64,000 bases of DNA from Bagarius yarrelli (GCA_005784505.1 VCAZ01000036.1:3189376-3253375); one strand, 5' to 3'. Positions 35,790 through 47,733 are shown, numbered from the stretch's first letter. Notes: generated by a model not told the origin, from the sequence alone. Translations and numbers: made by a program.

Positions 35790-36720
35790 CTGATCTCACC
35801 ATTTGAGGTTACACGGGTGAATAAGTAGGGTAACATAAGCGGTGTGCGGATGCAGGTTTTGTGACACTAAAGAAACCAGCTTACAATATCTGCATGGGAG
35901 AGAGTCGTGTAAGAGTAGCCATGGGTGTCCCAAGATGACAGGATTCTTGGGTGTGGAGATAGCATCGAATGAGAATAATTTCTTTATGCCGAGCTCCAGC
36001 TCGTAACCTATTTGGTTTGTTTGTGCTAAAATGCCCTCTCCAATGGGTGTGTCATCGACGGCAGTAATGCTGATAGCTGGTACACAGGGGGTGGTGGGAA
36101 GGGTGAGCTGTCTCTGATCGATGAGATTAAAGGCAGCGCAGCAATCCACTAATGCTTCAAACACATGAGATTCCCTGTGAACAATCCCTGTGGATGTGAA
36201 TGATGACACTCCTGGGCTTACTTTGTCATACTGATGCTGAGGTTTCTTGCTGTAGTAAGCCCCGTCCCTGCAGTAGTAGCAGAGCCGCTTCTGCTGCTGG
36301 AGCGGGCACTCTTATCAGTTGCATGGGTTCTGGTGCGTTATCGTAACCGGCTCTTAAGGTGCTGGGGTGGGGGCGCATATGCGGGAGCATTATGTAGCAG
36401 ATTAATTACTTTGACAGTCATGGGGACAGTCATAAATTTATTAGAAACCCACACTTACTATAAACGATGGCCGTTTGTGGAGGAAGCCTTTGCAAAGGTC
36501 CAGTAAGCCGTCAAACTTTTCCAATAGCGTGAAATGCGATGAGCTGCTTCCGGACGAGGGTTAAATCTGTAGTTGCCTGGTAAGCCTCTTGTTAGCCATC
36601 TATAGAGTGGAAGGCCTATGCCTGATACTTCAGTGCGTTTTGGAGATAAGCAAAGTCCGCTGGATCCTGAGCAGGCAAAGTATTCTGTGAACTACTATTC
36701 TGTGATTCTACTCATCACCC
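35790..36720 (-). pseudogene. Ty3/gypsy retrotransposon gag-protease relic
   Basis: Minus strand, in order: a gag-like segment (KFDGLLDLCKGFLHK near 36510), a zinc-knuckle remnant (LCYYCRDGAYY near 36270), then an aspartic-protease-like region. In the latter, the D-S-G-A motif is replaced by VDCCAAFNLIDQ and the downstream block is VILGHPWL near 35930. The blocks are in different frames and the gag part has stops, so several frameshifts have occurred. No RT, RNase H or integrase follows. The last 137 codons (35796-36209) remain open. Confidence 0.75.
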
Positions 36721-36729
36721 TGCCTGACA

Positions 36730-37060
36730 CTTTTTTCACCTCCAGAACATTCTTCACAAACTCAACAACTTAAATCGTTATAAAATACACAATATATCCT
36801 CCTTCCTTCTCTCAATCATATCCACCAGCTCTCTACCTATCCCTGTCATTGTCCAATCATTCATTGTCACTATTCTCAGTCCTACACTCTTGCCTTTTTG
36901 TCTATTTACGCATCCTTCTCTCCTCCTTTGACAATCAGAAGCGCATATGGCAGTTGTTGTTAACCCGTGCCTCGACCAATCCGGTATGAAATTACAACCG
37001 ATGATTTGCATATTTAGATTTGGTTTTATGTTGAATGCCCTTCCTGACACAACCCTCTCT
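36730..37060 (-). pseudogene. RTE-like LINE relic, 5' UTR and endonuclease N-terminus
   Basis: The minus strand encodes GLRIVTMNDWTMTG followed by GRELVDMIERRKEDILCIL. This matches the start of the apurinic endonuclease domain in RTE-like polyproteins, where the first catalytic Asn (in a TWN-type motif) reads TMN here. It is cut off just before the expected QETKW block. With the C-terminal relic at 3700-4150 it suggests one family, 5' and 3' ends being separate insertions. Confidence 0.7.
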
Positions 37061-37302
37061 ATTTATCCAGGCTTTGGACTGGCACCAAAGTAACTGGGTT
37101 GTGAGCCCTGTGGATAGATTAAATGTAAATATAACTAATAGTGTATAATAAATCAATAGGCATGTAATAAACTGTAATCCAGAACACCGTAAAACACAAC
37201 AGGGGATGTGTTATGTAAGAAACCACAATAGAAGTTTAACTGTGGAGCACTTCTGAGATTATTGATTATTTCAAAATGTAAGTAAATGGAAAGAAAAAAG
37301 AA

Positions 37303-37440
37303 AGTGGTAGGTTACGGTGCGGTTAAAGTGTTGAACCTCTGATCAGACGATTGTGGGTCCAATTCCAAGCACCACTAAGCTGCCACTGCTTGGCCCCTGA
37401 GCAAATCCCCTAACCATCAACTGTTCAGTTAAAAAAACAT
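37303..37440 (+). mobile_element. SINE family A, tail truncated
   Basis: The head is diverged. The body contains ATTGTGGGTCCAATTCCAAG and GCTTGGCCCCTGAGCAAATC. It ends at a poly-A-like run. Confidence 0.75.
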
Positions 37441-37454
37441 GATATAGGCTTGTG

Positions 37455-37645
37455 CTTGGGTTCATCATTGGACGGTAATGGCTATGGAGGGAGGAAGTTG
37501 AAGTTGAACCTGTGGTCATCGTAGTACTTTGCTGAATTATCAGTTGCCTAAAGCCTCCAGGCACATCTCTGTTTGGATATTGATGTAATTTATGTGGGAA
37601 GGACAATATTAATAATCACAACCTTCTGGATCCTCTCAAGGTTTG
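37455..37645 (+). mobile_element. LINE 3' region fragment
   Basis: CCTGTGGTCATCGTAGTACT, GAATTATCAGTTGCCTAAAG and GGACAATATTAATAATCACA align in order with 39255-39360, ending near a CCTCTCAAGGTTTGTTTC block typical of the 3' region of a fish non-LTR element. Confidence 0.6.
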
Positions 37646-39189
37646 TTTCTAATATAATCTCAGAGTAATAATCATCTGAATTTTTACATTTGTATTTTTT
37701 TAATTTATATTACGTATTAAATTAAAAAAAAAAAAAAAACATAGGTCGCCCTGGATTATAGAAATGTAAATGTGGAGGAATTGTTTAAAAGATTCCACAT
37801 TGGTTTAATATTTAAAATATCCATTTATGTAAAATAAATGTCATTAAAACTTAAATAGAATTAAAACCTATTATAATATGTTGACCCAGTAGTGGGCCGT
37901 CAGGTCCAGTAAGTTCTTCTCTGCTGGCCTAAACACCATCAGAAGCACTGACCAACAGTTACAACCTAAATTCTTATATTGGTTCCATGAAATTGTATTA
38001 TTTTATTTGCAACAGTTTCTTCATTTCATAGTGTTTCTCTTGCTGCACTGCTTCCAGTACGTGTACGTGGATGTTAGATTTTTTTGTCCAATCAAATTTC
38101 AGCCTCTATGTCTTGCCACAGGGCAGATTAGCTTGGCCTCAGACATACCTAAATATCTGTTTTTGCAGCAGACTTTTCCAGAAAAGCTAAACATTGTAAG
38201 GAGAGATTCGGCTATGCCCAAATCTAACTAGCTCGTCTCAGCCCAGAAAAGGGTTTGTTTGTCACTTTAAGACCAGTGCCTACAAGCGATACCACTGGCT
38301 TACAGCCTTTGAATGTATAAAGTATGAAGTAGGAGTCTTAACTGTGTTTCTTGTTGTAGTAAAAAATGTTTTTTATCCTCAATACGTGAAATGCCTCAGT
38401 CTCTGGAATGCTACACCTTGTTATATTGTGTTTTTTTATAATATCGGTGGTTTCTATAATTGCGAAGTATTAGTGGTGTTATCAGTCGGGTAAGTCCCCA
38501 CTGAAAGCCCAGCTACCAAATGCACAGCCTGCCACTGATGTTAAAACAGTTAAACGTAAAATTTGATGCATAGTAAACAAGCCAGAGAAAACACTACGTT
38601 CGAAGAAACTTGGAAGAAGAATTTACATTTAAACTTTCAATTTATCAAGGTTTAAAATAGAATTCATCCTTTCCCGACTGATTATAATTCACTTCAGTAA
38701 AAAGCTTTAGAAAGTATAATCCAACAGGATTAATTGTGTTGAAAGGATTTTTCAGTAAGTGCACATTTTCTTCAGTATCCAGAAGCTTTAATGTATTAAA
38801 AGGTATTCGCACATAGTTAACGTTAATGTAAAGGCATTAGCTGTTAGGCTAACTCACAGAAGCCTTTCGCAGGTCCTATTAGTTTTACTGTAGTTGTTGA
38901 ATAATTTATACCTTATTTTCTCTCAGTTCTCTTACCCACCTTTTTCTAAATTGTATGCTAATGAGACTTTAACGATGCAAAGTCAATATGCAAATCCACT
39001 CATTATAATTAAACACCAGCTTTCAGTGATATTATTCCCTTTTTTTAGCTTCCCATGAGGCGGGGTGATATCAAATTATGTTTTTTTTTATGCATGTTTG
39101 TTAATGATGGAACGGGGTTTTGTCATAAATTTCACAACAATACAATATATGTATTAACCAACCAAGTGCTATAACTGCTGTTGAGGAGG

Positions 39190-39500
39190 GACTGGTGGAG
39201 ACTCTGGGCTGCAGCAGGCGGCCTTACGCTTCGGTTTTCATCCTTGGACATGGATGTTGATCCTGTGGTCAACTTAGTCCTTCGCTGATTATCAAATGCT
39301 TAAAGTTTCTGGAATGTAGATGTATTGTATATAGACAGGACATTATCTATAATCACACACTCTGCTGTCACCCAGATGATTATGGGTTGACCCATAATTG
39401 AGTCTGGTTCCTCTAAATACTTCTTCCTGAATATTATCCCAAAGACTCTTTCCTTGCCACCTTTGCAGATGGCTTACTCAGCTTAATGTCTATTGTTAAA
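39190..39500 (+). mobile_element. LINE 3' region fragment
   Basis: The same family as 37455-37645 but longer. It includes CACCCAGATGATTATGGGTT, GAGTCTGGTTCCTC and TTTCCTTGCCACC blocks in the usual order of this 3' UTR-like repeat. Confidence 0.65.
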
Positions 39501-39564
39501 GTATGGTGTATTTATTTTGCACTGAATACTTACTAAACTCTTTCTTGGATAATTTCTGTATTTC

Positions 39565-39853
39565 TATCCATCCATCCATCCATTGTCTATAGCCACTTAT
39601 TCCTTATCAGAGTCACAGGGATCTTCTGGATTCTAGCCTAACTGTCATTGGGTCAAAGGCAGGGGTCACACTGGACAGGTCGCCAGTCTATCGCAGGGCC
39701 ACATCACATGCACTCACATGCACACTCACTCCTATGGGCCTATGGGAGAACATGCAAACCCCACACAGAAAGACCTCTGCCAGGGATACGAACCTAGGAT
39801 CTTCTTGCTATGAGGCAACCATGCTAACCACTAAGCCACTGTGATGCTGCCCC
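39565..39853 (-). mobile_element. V-SINE / DANA-like SINE with internal deletion
   Basis: The plus strand reads the reverse: (ATCC)n tail, GGACAGGTCGCCAGTCTATC, CTATGGGAGAACATGCAAAC, CCAGGGATACGAACC, and TAACCACTAAGCCACTGTG head. Part of the central conserved block (the TTTCCTCCCACAGTC segment) is missing. Confidence 0.85.
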
Positions 39854-40126
39854 AGCTTCTGTATTTATTAAATCAAACTCATATTGAATACTTGGATAGC
39901 AATGGCCACCAAAAGAGAGTCTTTCAAATAATACAAAAATGAGACCTCATCTGGCTTGGGGTCAGAACCAATAAACAGGAGCCACAGAGATGGAGTGACA
40001 GAGCTGCAGATTCTAATTTTCTGTGTGGATGGAGAACTCTGTGCAAGAGGTCACATCCCATCCTCTCCCTCATTGACTCGGTCCCCGCTAGTTTGAGTTA
40101 TTTCCTTTTTCATTTTCTTATTTTCT

Positions 40127-40129
<3 letters not shown>

Positions 40130-40172
<43 letters not shown>
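40130..40172. repeat. (CT)n microsatellite
   Basis: About 20 CT repeats with one interruption. Confidence 0.95.
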
Positions 40173-40173
<1 letters not shown>

Positions 40174-40376
40174 GCTGCTTCTTTTTCTGTCTTTATTAAA
40201 ACTGACCTTTTGCTGAAATTAAGCTTACTGATATCTAGTCATTCAGGGCAAAGTTTAAACCAATTAATGAGAATTCCAGCAATCAGCCTGCAAACGGAAC
40301 TGTCATAGCAATGGGAACAGTGACATTAGAACAATTTGTGCTTTGCCAAATGCAGCCTACGAATAAAAATAAACTT

Positions 40377-40640
40377 AGGCTACATTCACATTGCAGGCAA
40401 ATGTGGCCCAAATTCGAATTTTTTGCCCAAATGTGATTCAGATCTGTTTTTTCTCATAACACTATGAACAGCGTGGAATCTGATCTTTTTAAAATCTTCT
40501 GATTTTTTGCCACTTACATGTATGATATTAAATCCGTACACCGTTTGAGTTGGAATTCATGCAAACTCAGATTAACATGCGCCATCGTTCTGAACTGATG
40601 CAAACAATTGATATTTATAATTAATTTCACCGAAGGCATT
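40377..40640 (+). mobile_element. MITE-like DNA transposon (hAT-type) fragment
   Basis: It starts AGGCTACATTCACATTGCAG and contains repeated AAT(G/C)TGATT/TCTGATTTTT motifs (AATTTTTTGCCCAAATGTG, TCAGATCTGTTTTTTC). This is characteristic of a family of fish non-autonomous elements built around an ATCTGATTTTT theme. The right end is not resolved. Confidence 0.55.
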
Positions 40641-40749
40641 CACGTCACGGTTCCGCTACTTCTGACTCCGGCTCCACATCCACAGACACCTCCATACTGA
40701 AGAAGCAGCCACTGCTCCACAACATACAACATACTATTATTAAAGTTTG

Positions 40750-40905
40750 GCCTAGTGCTGTGGTGTAGTGGTTTAAGGCACCAGCAATCACATGCACTGT
40801 TGCGCTCTGGTGACCTGGGTTCGATTCTGCCTCAGGCCCTTTCTGGTCCCCTGCTTCATCTCTCTCTCCTGTCCAAAGGCAAAATGTCTCTTTTTCTTCT
40901 CATCT
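40750..40905 (+). mobile_element. tRNA-derived SINE, family C
   Basis: GCTGTGGTGTAGTGGTTTAA and GTGACCTGGGTTCGATTCTG are tRNA-like A/B-box-type blocks. The body (CAGGCCCTTTCTGGTCCC, TCTCTCTCTCCTGTCC) differs from families A and B. Confidence 0.65.
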
Positions 40906-40988
40906 TCTTAAACCTCAACTGATCATTAATTCATTGTCGACCGCTACACATTACTTTATAAATGCAAGTGCATAACTAATGCATAAAT

Positions 40989-41255
40989 GCTGCCCTGCCT
41001 TGTCTTCCATGTTTATTTTTCCGACTAAACCTGGTTTCTCCTAAGGTTTTATTCTCCATTTTGTCGCCGACAGAGTTTTGGTTCATTGCCACTGTCGCCG
41101 GTGGCTTGCTTAGTTGTGGACTCCTACTTTACAGATATTAATTGAACTGAGTGTTTTAGGGAGTTTTAATATTGTCTTCAGGATTTGATTTGTAAAGCTG
41201 CTTTAATACAATTTCTATTGTTAAAAAGTGCTAAATAAATAAAGGTGACTTGACT
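40989..41255 (+). mobile_element. LINE 3' tail copy
   Basis: ACTAAACCTGGTTTCTCC, GAGTTTTGGTTCATTGCCAC, TGGCTTGCTTAGTTGTGGAC and GTAAAGCTGCTTTAATACAA, ending GCTAAATAAATAAAGGTGAC. It aligns with the end of 14240-14790. Confidence 0.7.
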
Positions 41256-41601
41256 TTCAGGGTGATTGTAGACTTGGTGAACGGACTTGGATGAATGCTT
41301 TCAAATGAGTGATTGGGTTTTAATCATCAGGTCTTTAATCATGGCCATTAAAATCAATAAACTTTTGAATGGTGGGCAGATACCTTATTAGTAGTACCAG
41401 TGGTACTAAATTTAAAAATTTAAGTACTGGTCTATTGAGCATGATAAGATCATTTGTGAGTTTTTTTTAAATGCATACAGCTGCCACATTCTGATAATAA
41501 TTAAAATAAGATTTTACAATTTATTGTGTATTAAGAAACATAACATTTGTCAGTTTGGTTGACAGAGCTCGCTGTTAGTGGATGTAGTTCCGTTTGCTTG
41601 G

Positions 41602-41930
41602 TGTCACGGTACACCAAGATCTTTTTTTTTATTCACAATCACCAGAGTCTCACCTGCTATGAAATCCCCAATCATACTCACTCCAAATGTTATTTATTTT
41701 CCTTCACCTAGTTTCTATTATTACCGCTTCTCCCTACCTGCATTCAGATCTTCTATGCCAACATCCTCCGTTCCTGTTTCCTCCACTTCTGGTCTGGTTT
41801 GTCATCTCCTTTGTCATATCCTCTAATTCCTGAATTTCTGTTTTTGTCTGCTATAATGGCTTTTATAACCACCAGTCAAAGTTTCCAATAAACGCATATA
41901 TCTACTTTTCCAGTCTGGTATATCGTTACA
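41602..41930 (+). mobile_element. Probable Ty3/gypsy-type solo LTR
   Basis: It begins TGTCACGGTACACC and ends GGTATATCGTTACA, has an AATAAA signal at 41887-41892 and is 329 bp long. Its 3' end matches the element ending at 60295. No internal region or second LTR is nearby, and no target-site duplication is obvious. The two ends are also imperfect inverted repeats of about 15 bp, so a MITE is an alternative. Confidence 0.6.
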
Positions 41931-42044
41931 ACATGCAGGACAGAAGAAATACTATGTAATTTTGGTAATTAACCCTATATGGACTTATTGCATTGTTTAA
42001 TAATCACGTAAAACATTTTTAAGTAACTAAAAATTAAATAAACT

Positions 42045-42045
<1 letters not shown>

Positions 42046-42076
<31 letters not shown>
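42046..42076. repeat. (ATT)n microsatellite
   Basis: About ten ATT repeats. Confidence 0.95.
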
Positions 42077-42685
42077 TATAATAATATTGTATATCCAACT
42101 ATCTCTTTCTCCGCTAACGGAAACAGAACAATTGATTGATTTTAATTGGTTTATTATTGTTCTCGAGTAGCAGCTGGAAGCCAATCAAATGTAATTAAAC
42201 AAGTAAAGGGATGTGTTAAGGTTTGGGATGAATAAATATGTCAGAACTGAACAATAATTATCGCTTTGTCGATTCTTATTAAACATAATTATAACACAAT
42301 AATAATATGCTTACAGTAAGTGTTAAGATAAACAGCCCCAAATAAACAATCAAAATTCTTAGAATATATTTTTTAAGGGTCTTTAATTTTTAAACACTCC
42401 CAATGCCCCATCCATGTATGTCTCTAAAAAAGGATAACCTACTACAAGTGTTGACTGTACAGTGATATTGTACTATCAAACGGTAATATTATAATGGTGA
42501 GTTAGTGCATATAATAATTTTGTGTCATGAGTGTCAGGATATTATGCACTTGCACGCTATGTATCAGTGGCTGTTTTACTGATAAGAGACTGCCATTCAA
42601 GGCGAGAGGTAATGGAGTTCTTTTGACATCCAGACTTTCAAATATTACTAATGAGGACCTTAAAGAAAAATTGCAACATTACTTT

Positions 42686-42878
42686 GTGGTAGCACAGTAG
42701 TTAAGGTGTTGGTCTGCTAACCGGAAGATTGCAGGTTCAGCTTTCAGCATCACTTTGTTACTACTGCTGGGCCCATGAGCAAGACCCTAAACCCCCAATT
42801 GCTCAGTTGTAAAAAATGAGATAAATGTAAATCGCTCTGTATAAGGGCGTCTGGCAAATACCAGAAATGTAAATTTGG
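42686..42878 (+). mobile_element. SINE family A, full length
   Basis: GTGGTAGCACAGTAGTTAAG to TAAGGGCGTCTGGCAAATAC and a final GTAAATTTGG. All blocks are present. Confidence 0.9.
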
Positions 42879-42988
42879 ATAACTGATTAGAGGAGCCACA
42901 CAATTAACTATTACTGTAGTTTGTGGGTTCGTAGGTCAATTATTTGTAAGTCATTTCTTCTACATCTTGTGAGATTATGTGAAAGATG

Positions 42989-43265
42989 TTTGTGCATTTT
43001 ATCCATTTTTAATTCTTTGTATAAATTAAAGCAGTTGTGATCAATTGTCCAGTCAACAAAAAAATGACCCTATGCTTTGCCCTCTTTTCTTTTGGTCTTC
43101 TTCAAGATCCTCTATTATTCACCTTAAAGAATATTTTATTACACTTAGATGTAGCTTGAATCATTACAAATCAACAGACTGGTTGCCAAAGGTTTGCGCA
43201 TTTCATCCAAGATTTTTAGTATACATTAAAGCGCTTGTGATCAATTGTCCAGTCAACAAAAAACA
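42989..43265 (+). repeat. Local tandem duplication, unit about 202 bp
   Basis: The block from GTTTGTGCATTTTATCC through TTGTGATCAATTGTCCAGTC starts at about 42989 and repeats from about 43191 (GTTTGCGCATTTCATCC ... TTGTGATCAATTGTCCAGTC). One full unit and about 75 bp of the second are recognisable. Part of the unit (43065-43189) occurs a third time at 44341-44464. Confidence 0.8.
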
Positions 43266-44340
43266 GATTTTAAAATTAAGTATGTGTGGTAAAATGTTTG
43301 ACGCGATGAGTTGCTGTATTCCAAACACCACCATATAATACACCATAATAGAACTCCAGCAGTGTGTAATTAACCTCCTGCTGCCGTGAATAATCTTACT
43401 TGGATAGCCTAAAGTTTTGCACTTCTAAAATAAGAAAAAGAAAAGAAAAATACTAAGCAAAACAAAAAAAAGAACTAATTTTCCTACCACATACTTGCAT
43501 TTTACTAAAAGGCAGTGCTGGGCATATTACTTTAAAAAGGAAATTAGTTATAGATAGAAGTGACTTCCCAAAAATAGTAACTGTAGTATTAACTACATTA
43601 ATAAAAAATAATATTCTAATATATTTTTATTTAATATTAATATAATTCAATTTGGTTAAATGTAACCTAATTTATCATATAATCTGCCTAAAATTAAAGA
43701 AACCAGAGTTATATATAACTCTGTAAGAGTTTCCTAGGCTACTCAGAAATTAGTACAATTAATTTACTATCGTTAAATGAACCAGTGTTTTTTTTTGTCT
43801 ACTTCTATTTTAAGCAAAATTATAACATTGAAATTAAAACAATGCTTCACATGAGACAAGTAGCTACATTTAACAAAAACAACTAATTTGCTTCCTTCCC
43901 GACTTCCCTAGATATTATTTTGTGTTTTTAGCAGGTATTCCAGCGTGGATAAACTGCATCTTAGACAGGTGCACAGTAAGCTGACATGTCCCCGATCTGT
44001 CCCACGAGGAGTAGTTGTGTTGAAATTATAGCAGCCACTCAGTATTCCCCGTACGCCATGACTCGGTCCTCTTATTGACAGCTTTTATACTCGGTGTCAC
44101 CTTGCGGATCAATCCAACCTTGCCAAGTGGAGAAGTGAATGCCATTAGTTTTCAGGATGAGTGCAAACATATATTGCATGTCAAAATCCTTCTATCCCTG
44201 ATGATGTGTGGTGATAGCAGGACCAGGAAGAAGGGGAGGGGGGGGGGTCCCCGTTTCCAGACATGATTACATACTTTCAATTTAAAACATTTACTTTAAA
44301 GTTTGTCCAATTTTAGCAGATCATATTTTTTGTGAATTAC

Positions 44341-44464
44341 TGACCCCATGCTTTGCCCTCTGTTCTTTAGTCTTCTGCAAGATCTTCTATTATTCACCTT
44401 AAATAATATTTTATTGCACTCAGATGTAGCTTGAATCATTACAAATCAACAGACTGGTTGCCAA
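44341..44464 (+). repeat. Dispersed third copy of the 43065-43189 segment
   Basis: TGACCCCATGCTTTGCCCTC ... GATGTAGCTTGAATCATTAC ... AATCAACAGACTGGTTGCCA matches 43065-43189 in direct orientation, 1.27 kb away. Confidence 0.85.
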
Positions 44465-44469
44465 TGATT

Positions 44470-45860
44470 CACATCTATACTCCTTTTTCAGATCACCTGC
44501 TGGTAAACCTGTTGTTTTTAGGACATCTCATGGTTATATTCTTGTTAATTTTCAACATCAATAAACATCAATCAAAGGAACAAAACTTACCAAAAATCTA
44601 AAAGCTAGATTTATTATCAAAACCAGCTAAATACTTAAATACACTTAAATAAAACAACAACATAAAATGACAAAAAATGAACTGTATTTAAATCTTATAT
44701 ATTTTTTTGTTATATATAAATGAATAAATAAGAAAATCTACATTCTAAAAATGCTTTTTGAGTATCACTTATTGGTAATGTTGATATTGCTAATTCATAG
44801 GAATACACTAGATTGTCTATATAAATATATACGTTCTGTTCAATGGACATTTTGCACAATGTATAATTACACTGTAATTACACTATAATAAATACATGCT
44901 GTAAATACTTGCACATACTACCTTATGCACATATCGTCATTATTTATAAATGCATATACTTACATATGAGCACTTCATTTGCCACAGTTCTTGCCTATAT
45001 ATCTATCTATCGATCTATAAATAAAAAAACAAAAAATTAATACATTTTTTTTCCAGTACATCTTCATCACTGCTTTAAAATTTTTAACACTGTAAGCTGC
45101 AGCTTGGGTATTTTTCCGGATTGCCTGATGCACTTTATTTTTTTTGGGGCTGTGATCTGTTCTGACTTTGAAAGGGTCAGCACAACACTGCTTTCCTCAT
45201 GTGCGTTATTAATGGCCCACTGGCCTCGTCCTGCAGCAGCGGGATTAACTTGTCTGTGATGAACCTCAGGAGGCCATCAACAGCACACATCAATCGGTCC
45301 AGCCAAGCGCTTAGGTACACCCCCAGACGCACACACACATACACACACATATCACTCCAAAGTGAGGACAGAGGTGACAGAAGATGGGCCATGGAATTAA
45401 TGAGTCAACAGGAGACAGGAAGTAAAGGAGCGGCGATGAAAAGCTTCTGTATGCTCCGAGTCTGAAAGTAGGCGTCTCATTTGTCAGGGGTGAGTCAAAG
45501 GGCAGGACATACTCCAGTTCCGGCATGTGTGAAAATGGCACCGATTACAGCAATATCATGATCCACCTGCCATACTGCCAGCCATATCATCTTAGGTGTT
45601 CGTTTTGGTTTTTTTTGTACTGCAAAAACCTGGTACAAAAAGCTGAAACAAACACTTTTGTATATCACAAATCATCTTAGCGAACAATTAATTTATGGTG
45701 TAACAGGAAGGAAATGCGTTGAATCATTTAGCATGTTGCAAAAAAAAATGTACATTTTCTTGCTATAAGTTTATAAGGTATAGTTAAAGGTATAGCATTG
45801 AGAACATAGCAGCTTTATTTTCTAGCTATGCTAATCATTTAACCTAAAACATAGAACAAT
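44470..45860. other. Non-coding sequence, unassigned
   Basis: No exon or named repeat. The part at 45170-45330 is more GC-balanced, with no long open frame resembling a known protein. Confidence 0.3.
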
Positions 45861-45867
45861 TAGCTTA

Positions 45868-46015
45868 ATAACATGATTGTTTAAGGTGCTGGCTACACAT
45901 CAAAGACTATGGGTTTGTTTCCCAGCATCTCCAAGCTACCCTGAAAAAGGCCTGTTACCCTCAACTGCTTAATTGTATAAGAACTTTAAACAATATGAGT
46001 AGCTCTAGATTATGG
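45868..46015 (+). mobile_element. SINE family A, strongly decayed
   Basis: GTTTAAGGTGCTGG, ATGGGTTTGTTTCCCAGCA and CCCTCAACTGCTTAATTGTA follow the family-A order. The remainder is diverged. Confidence 0.6.
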
Positions 46016-46153
46016 CAACTTTATTCAATTTGAAAGACTTATAACTTATACTCGATTCGGAATTATCCTTAAGATGTCTTTAGGTTTTGATTGACAGACT
46101 GTTGTAGACTAGGACTATGGATAGTATATCTTTTTTTTTAAGAAACCCAAATG

Positions 46154-46336
46154 TGTAAAGTGGTAGCTCATGGTTACGGTGTTTGTTTACCAACCTGAAG
46201 ATTGTGGGTCTGATTCCCAGCTCTACCAAGCCACCACTGCTGGGACCCTGAGCAAGGCCCCTAACCCCTAATTGCTTAGTTGTATAAATGAGATAAATGT
46301 AAGTTGCTCTGGAGTCTGCCAAATAATGTAAATTTA
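46154..46336 (+). mobile_element. SINE family A
   Basis: AAAGTGGTAGCTCATGGTTA, GATTGTGGGTCTGATTCCCA, GGGACCCTGAGCAAGGCCCC and a tail with a small deletion (AAGTTGCTCTGGAGTCTGCC). Confidence 0.9.
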
Positions 46337-46339
46337 ATA

Positions 46340-46990
46340 ACTGCATGCTATAATCATTTATAAGCGTTAGTAAATAGGTTATTAATCATTTATAAAGCAC
46401 TGTTCCTACATTAATAGACATTATCAAACAGTTTTTAAATACAGCTATAAATGCTTTATTCTTGATTTAAAACCATGTATATAATATGCTACGAACTATT
46501 TGTTAAGCATCAGTAAATAGTTAATTAATTATTTATAAAGCATTGTTTCTACATTAATAAGCAGGTTATAAATACAGCTATAACTGCTTTATTCTTGATT
46601 TATAACCATGTATATAATAGGTGTAGAGTCATTAGTTAAGCATTCATGAATAGGTAAATCATTTATAAAGCATTGTTCGTACATTAATAGACATGAATAA
46701 ACAGGTTATAAATACAGGTATAAATGCTTTATTCTTGATTTATAACCATGCATATAATAGGTGTAGAATCATTAGTTAAGGATTTATAAATAGGTAAATC
46801 ATTTATAAAGCATTGTTATGACTAACAAACATTAATAAACAGTTTATAAATACAGCTATAAATGCTGTATTCTTGATTTATAACCATGTTATACAATATG
46901 CAAAGAATCACTAGTTCAGCATTAGTAAATAGTTAAATAAGCATTGTTCCTACATTAATAAGCGGTTTATATATGCAGCTATAAATGTAA
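46340..46990. repeat. Tandem satellite/minisatellite, unit about 130-143 bp
   Basis: Five head-to-tail units share TCATTTATAAAGCATTGTTC, CTACATTAATAGACA, AATACAGCTATAAATGCTTT and ATTCTTGATTTATAACCATG. Equivalent positions fall at about 46401, 46544, 46674, 46814 and 46945. The units are diverged. The array starts right after a SINE. Confidence 0.9.
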
Positions 46991-47416
46991 GCTATCAATC
47001 ACCATTGTAACATGTGACATACCAAAAAAAAATGTGGGCACAACAAACCAGTCATAAATTGCATTTCTTGGCTCTGAGAATAATTTTGCGTTTGAAGGTA
47101 ATACATTAATTGTGTTTTTGCTATGACAACAAAATCAATGGAGAATTTTTATCATCTACTTAAATGGAATTATTCTTCAAAGGCCACAATTGCAGCTTCA
47201 ATCAACCACATAAAACCGAGGTAATACTATAGAAAAAGCTAAAATAAAAACTACAAATCTGTCAAATTTGGTTCCATTATCATTTATCACAACTTCTCTT
47301 TATTGACACCCTACAGCTAAATTGTCCAAGAATAACAGTCCCTCAGCTACCTCGCTTGAGATGATGTGTTTTTCAGTACAAACCTTCTTCTGATGCTGTG
47401 CTCTCATTTGGCAGGA

Positions 47417-47733
47417 GCTAAAGTGGGTTTACACTGTGTGGTGTTTAATAGTCTTTGTTGCTTGTCTGTTATGATCCCCATGTCACACTGTACGACAGTC
47501 AAGACGCATCAAAATAGTTGTTTTTACGCCATCAAAAATGGTATTACGTCATCGATCTATGACACGTTTAGTAACCCATGTTCTCACGCTAAATTGTAGC
47601 TACTATGCGTCATACATACATCTACATACCGATTTTTAGCATATGATAATAGGAATTTTTTTGGATATTTAAAAAATTGTTTCAGACGACCAAATTGTAG
47701 CCAAAATCATGCATTTTAAACCCGGCTTTAGTT
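47417..47733 (+). mobile_element. Non-autonomous DNA transposon (hAT-like) with TIRs
   Basis: The left end TAAAGTGGGTTTACACTGTG and right end GCATTTTAAACCCGGCTTTA are inverted repeats, and the inside aligns with 31508-32160 (minus its SINE). It encodes no transposase. A diverged fragment of similar sequence may start near 62550 (GCTGGGTTTACACTGTCACT). Confidence 0.6.
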
